From the NCBI GenBank assembly GCA_015501605.1, contig JADNRZ010000004.1, positions 1,302,001 through 1,366,000 on the forward strand: DNA of 64,000 nt. The letters run 5' to 3'. The stretch comes from Panaeolus papilionaceus. Taxonomy: Eukaryota > Basidiomycota > Agaricomycetes > Agaricales. Shown one piece after another: positions 59,064 to 64,000 of the stretch; position 1 is the first letter of the stretch; each line of letters begins with the position of its first letter. Both the position numbers and the translations under genes were made by a program. Under the pieces are notes generated by a model. It worked only from the letters and a program-made list of their open reading frames with translations, was not told the origin of the DNA and made no database searches.

Positions 59064-60994
59064 TTCTGCTCCCTGGACGCCTTCAACGCCAGACCACGAA
59101 ACGTGCTCCCCACATGGAAATTTGTATAAAGTATTTTCTGCTTCGTTCAGATGGGATCCCAAAATATGTTTGCCTGTGCTATCCTCCTCAGCAATTGCAT
59201 GACGGCATCCTGGATGCCGCTACTGGGTTCTTTTTATAACCCAACAACACAGTAATCAGTCTTATTTCTGTCGTTCAGCATTTGGTCTCACACCACCTCA
59301 AGACTGTCGCCGATTCACCTTTCATACGCTCTGTCCGAATGTTCGTCAGGGGGGTACTTCGTATCTCTTCTGTGTCGTTTGGCATGAGAAACAAGACACC
59401 CTTCCCTCTCGCTATAGATGTCGTCTAGTGGATGTGTTCTGTGCCCGGATACAGTCACGGTCATCCCACACTGAGCCACACTGTTTCTCATAAAGAACTT
59501 CCGCGATTGAATTCAAATAGCGCTCGTTATTGGATATGATTGGTTGTCGCTCCATCACACCCGACATTTTTTCATTCCCTCGTCACGCTGGATCAGTTCT
59601 GCCACGCCTGCAGAGCTCGAGCTTCTGTCGCCAAAACTATATGAGATTTCTATGCATACACTGGGCAATTGTGATCACGGCATCCTCCACGATGTCGGAC
59701 ACGGAGGAGATCCCTCGCGTTTTTTGAACGCACCTTTTTCTGTATCATATTAATCTTCTTTCTCGCGTCCGCCCAATCCTTCATCGAGATTACACATCCC
59801 TATCGCCAGCACGGTGTCAGCTCGCTCCCTCCTCCTATTGCTCGCTCCTTGTTCTCAAACTCTGGCGAATGTGCTTTGGAGGTCTTCTCCCCATCCCGGC
59901 CGTTTATTCCAGTGGTAAATTCACTGAAGTTGTATTTCTTCATCGCCCTGGCGCCATGATTCGATTGGGTGCTTGGGAATGCTTGGGAACTACAGATTTG
60001 GAGGAGAGGTTCTTGATGTGGATGGTTTCACAAGAAACAATAATTTATTATCCTGTCACGAGCTGTTGCTAGAAATGGGCTTGAGGTTTAGGGGGAGGGG
60101 CGGGGTAAATGGTTCATGCAGTACCTGCTTTTTCATTGTTTTATTCATACATCCATACACTCACATAGATTCCTCGCTTGCGACATTTGGAAATTTCCTT
60201 TTCGATACCAATTGGGACGATTGATTTTGGTCTTGATTTTACTTTTACGAACTCACGAGTTTGGACTGTCGATTTATATCTTATATAGTGGAAAGATGCG
60301 TAATTGAATTAGAAATCGTTGCGTGTAGACTGGAAGCGGAGCAGTTGATCGCTCGGTGTATTGTATGGTCGACGATTTCCAAGGGTCGCGACAGTCTAGT
60401 GACTAAAAAGCAAAAGGGTGTACCATTAGGTGGAGGCATGACCACTGCCATGACCTTCAACTTGAGTTGAAGAGTATTTTACCTACCTTCTTTGGCATAC
60501 AGGCAACGAAATGTCCACCCTGTCTGTTTCACTTTAAAGTTCGTTTTTTGACAGGTCTGGGCACCCAACCTCTCCTCAACTGTCATTGACTGGGTGAGAG
60601 TGGAATTGGTCACCCCAAATACTGAATTGGCTCCAACTTGACTTTCAATGACAGGCCGCCTCATGACTTCACGTGCGTCATACGATTTCTACACTATACA
60701 GTATACTATACATCAGGTTGCATTCTGCACAACAAAATACCCGAATCACCAAACCGTTGTGAACCCCCTAAGCTCGCATCGCTGTGAAACGAAGTGACTC
60801 GGACGCCGAGAGTGAATTAAATCGATGTACAATTTGCTTTGGTTACATAAATAAATTCATGGTGGACTATTGTCCGAAATCGCATATAATTTGCGATGTT
60901 GACCTCCCCGGATAATGTCTAAGAAATCGAATACAAATGGACAATATGTAGCAGTTTAGCCTGCGGTATAAGCGGTGGAAACTAGCAAGGGTAT
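59064..60994. other. Intergenic between convergent apyrase and MFS genes
   Basis: About 1.9 kb containing the 3' ends of two converging genes. Open frames are under 85 codons and show no domain. No RNA gene or repeat was recognised. Confidence 0.45.
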
Positions 60995-63556
60995 CTAAGA
61001 TGCACCGTAGGGTGGTGGCCTTGATGCGGTACTTCCACTACCACTTGCTAACAAAGGTTCAGTCTCCTCTAGATCCCCCTCACGGGATTGAGGCTGGATG
61101 GGATCCTTAGGGATACGCACGAGTGCCAAGATGACAAACGACACGATGAGAGATGCAACAGAGACGAAAAATATGGCTCGAGGATAAGTTGCTACTGTCT
61201 TGGCGTAAACCACGCCATATAAAAATGGTCCAAAGATCTGGGCACTGCACATAGTCGTCAGTACTTGCTTGTCTGACATTTCGACACATGATCATACCAA
61301 AGTGCCTGTATAACGCTAAGTCCTCCAAATAGCCTTCCTGATTCTATTCCCCCCTTTCTGGTGTAGAGCGAAAGTGCTACACTTTGAACTGCGGGACTGA
61401 ACCCCGCGCCAAAGGAGCCCATCATGCCAAAGACGGTAAAACCCAAGCCCGTCGTGGCGACTGCCATAAAACTGTAGGCGATGATTTCCATCATTAATGA
61501 CGCTCTAGCCAGACCAAGGTCAAAAGCTGGCGAATGGACTTCCTTCTTGACTGTGCGATTTGGTATTGAATCTGATGAGGACGGGGGTGCAGGGATTTCG
61601 ATGATGACAGGTTTGGGCTTCAAAAGCTTGATAGTCACTAGGATGACAGAAATGTTAAGAAAGTCGAAACTGAAAAAGGATATCTGCTAACCCGGTAAGA
61701 TGAGAGTGAGGAAGAACGCCCTAGCAGCACCGACTAGGCTCAGCCAATAACCCAGCTAACGACATGGGACATGAGCTATTTTCTGGATTAAGTGTCATAC
61801 GACAACGTACCGTCTCTGAACTCCATTTGAACGTAGACGCAGCATACTGGAATTTGTAGGAATATGAACCCTGCGTTTTAGGACACGAAAATGAGTTGCA
61901 GCGCGGAAAATCAACTCTTTATCTTACCATCATTGCAATAGTACAGCCATAGCTTATAGCAAGGAATGTAAGACTCCAATCCTTCTTACCCTTTTTCAAT
62001 GGATTTTCATTCTTCTCTTCGTGTGGCAAGAAAACCGAAATAGGGCTGAGGAATGCGAAGAGTCTCTTCGTCTTGATGAAAAGCCCAACAGTGGGATTAC
62101 GTTCACGCTCGTCAGCTGAATCCGTGAGTTCTTCGTGGTACTTCTCCATCGACCTCTGGCGCTGTTCTTTTGACAGAGACTCGGGAAGGACGAGCCAGAT
62201 TAAAATGGTGTAAAGTACGTGCATTGCAGCCGCCAAATAGAACACCGATAGTGTTGTTTGGGTCGTCCGGATGAGCAAGCTCCCCAGTGTTGGTCCAACC
62301 GCCATTCCGATAAACATAAGTCCAAGGAACAGAGAAAAAGTTCGTGAGCTACCATCAGCAATTTAGCTCTCAAGCACACTTTTGCAACAAGGGTCTTCGC
62401 TCACCGGCTGCCTTCATCTGTCGTATCAGCGATATAGGCATGAATCGCTGCAACACCTGTGGCCAGTCCTATATTTTCGCTGAGTTACAAGATATCAAAC
62501 AAGGGGCGACAATACTTACCGCCTAATGTCCCTTCTATGATAGGACCAGTAAGTAAAAACCAGTACCCCCCTGGGAGATGTTTTGAAAACAGTGTCACAA
62601 ATATAAAGTTAAAATCTGTGAACAATAATCCAAGTATTGAAATTCCCATGACGCGAGTTCGTCCATAACGATCAGAAAACTGTTTAGTGTCAAACACGAT
62701 GTATGTTACTCAAAAAGGGATTTGAACGCTTACAGAGCCCCAGAAACCTGTCGTTACACATGTTAAAATGCCCATTGAGGTCGCAATGACTAAAATAAAA
62801 CAAAAATGTAATGTCAGTATCATGAGGCGCGTAAAAGACGGCGAGAGAGCACGAGGGCGTGTCGGAATTTTATGGGTCCTTGCTCCGTCCTTGATAACAA
62901 AAATAAACGGATGCATACTGACCTGCTATGAGCTTTGCGACTGCAGCTTGCACGACAGGGTCTGAAGCGCAAAGATTTCTCTTCTCGGGGGGTAGGTCGA
63001 CTTGGTTTGGACCAAGACCATCGTGTTGCGAAAGACCACTAACGTATGATACACCAGCTTGATGGTACAGCTCTGGCAAAGAGGTCGAGCTATTAATAGC
63101 CAGAGGAATGGGGGATTGTATTCCCAGCTCCAAACCCGGATAGTTCAATTTGAAAATATCTGGCTTATGCACGCTGCATGCGAGGATGGTGTAAATTTCT
63201 ATGCGAGGAGCAATTGTTGCAGAGGTCGCAATAGACGTGAACGGTATCGCACATAGTAACCTGAAAGGTAATGATGACGCCTGATAAGCGACGAGTTAAA
63301 AAGAGGTCGATCTTTGCGCGTACCACCACGGTGAGGGTCGTTTATACCAAGGCAATTTCTGAACCCCGTCGCTGGTCTTGGTAGCAGGTTCGTGCGCGTC
63401 GTGGTGAGGATGGACGAACTCGTGGAGTAGTTCCGTTGCCTGTTCGTCAACAGGGCCATCTGGCAAGATAAGGTTTTCTGCCGGCATAACATAGGAGACA
63501 TCTGAGGTGAGTGCTGGCCTTGTAGCAGGCGTTGAACTGGTCGGCGACGAGGACAT
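60995..63556 (-). CDS. Major facilitator superfamily transporter (DHA1/TetA-like)
   Basis: Ten exons were traced by frame. The N-terminus (from MSSSPTSSTPATRPALTSD) is a cytosolic Ser/His/Glu-rich stretch ending KLPWYKRPSPWW, followed by the first hydrophobic helix. The MFS motif between helices 2 and 3 is clear: GFWGSFSDRYGRTRVMG. Later segments include GLATGVAAIHAYIADTTDEG, a central charged loop with EKYHEELTDSADERERNP, FKWSSETLGYWLSLVGAARA, and a last pair of helices ending VSFVILALVRIPKD. The tail EPLLASGSGSTASRPPPYGA is cytosolic. The layout fits 12 membrane segments. Relatives export drugs or small organic compounds; the substrate here is unknown. The ATG at 63556 was chosen because the extension upstream starts with TTG. 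A long loop after helix 1 (DIFKLNYPGLELGIQSPIPL) is odd but seen in related basidiomycete transporters. Confidence 0.85.
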
Positions 63557-64000
63557 GATAGTCTCGTCAACGACTCCACTGTTGAGCCAAAGATGATGGT
63601 CTTGTGGATGAAGTTCCAAACTACCTTAATTCATTCAACAGGCTAATGCAAATTGCCGAATATTCGTCAGGCATCATGCAGGCCTAATTTCGTGTAGTAA
63701 TATCATGTGTAAGCCAACAGACTGGCAGAGAACCAGGTGTGGAATGATTTCAGCTTCGTAATCGGTTGACATCATGTTGGTGGGTAATATTAGTCTGTGT
63801 GAGTGCTGAAACATCTTATCTTATCTTGCTCTCTACCATTATGGTCAGTTCAGGTTATGCTCTCCCGGAACAGCAGGGGTCGCTCACAGATGCCAGTCTA
63901 GCACAGTCGATATACCCCAGGCCGTTAAGGATGCACTTAGGAAGTTTCGTTTCGCCCGGAGGAGTGCAGGGAGTGCAGCGATTGTGATCAAGATTAACAA
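63557..64000. other. Right edge, promoter side of the MFS gene
   Basis: The stretch is upstream of the minus-strand MFS gene and should contain its promoter. A 73-codon frame at 63766-63987 has no recognisable features. The window ends before another gene can be called. Confidence 0.45.

Overview
The window is nuclear DNA of a filamentous basidiomycete, most likely an Agaricomycete. Genes are dense and broken by many short introns (mostly 45-65 bp, GT...AG). The predicted proteins are typically fungal: cutinase, GH10 xylanase, a Zn2Cys6 regulator and a Ser/Thr-rich GPI-type wall protein. No species is claimed. Exon structures were built by hand from reading frame, splice sites and protein-family conservation. 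For the genes whose exons I summed, total length is divisible by three; that test was not done for the xylanase and the MFS transporter.

Layout: (1) 0.8-5.9 kb holds a secreted cutinase (-), the mitochondrial tRNA 2-thiouridylase MTU1/SLM3 (-) and the centromere protein CENP-C/Mif2 (+). The last two are divergent across 168 bp. (2) 6.9-8.9 kb holds an unrecognised coiled-coil protein. (3) 10.7-14.3 kb holds one long gene encoding two complete GH10 xylanase domains in tandem. (4) 15.3-21.5 kb holds D-aminoacyl-tRNA deacylase (-), a PPIL1-type cyclophilin (+) and a Cdc4/Fbxw7-type F-box/WD40 protein (-). (5) 21.5-37.9 kb is a 16.5 kb gene-poor stretch with a tRNA-like promoter block, an 18-bp repeat and an inverted-repeat-bounded segment. 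(6) 38.0-42.4 kb holds a large Zn2Cys6 transcription factor. (7) 44.55-45.48 kb holds a 915-bp transposon with perfect 88-bp terminal inverted repeats and a 9-bp target duplication, Mutator-like in form. (8) 47.0-63.6 kb holds a GPI-type wall protein, a His/Pro-rich basidiomycete protein, a protein with two PWWP-like motifs, a Golgi-type apyrase (GDA1/CD39) and an MFS transporter (-).

The genes do not form one pathway. Cutinase and xylanase fit plant-litter or wood decay. MTU1 and DTD1 act in tRNA modification and proofreading. CENP-C, Cdc4, PPIL1 and the PWWP protein are core nuclear functions. The strongest unusual items are the intragenic duplication that made a two-domain xylanase with conserved intron positions, and the young Mutator-like element.
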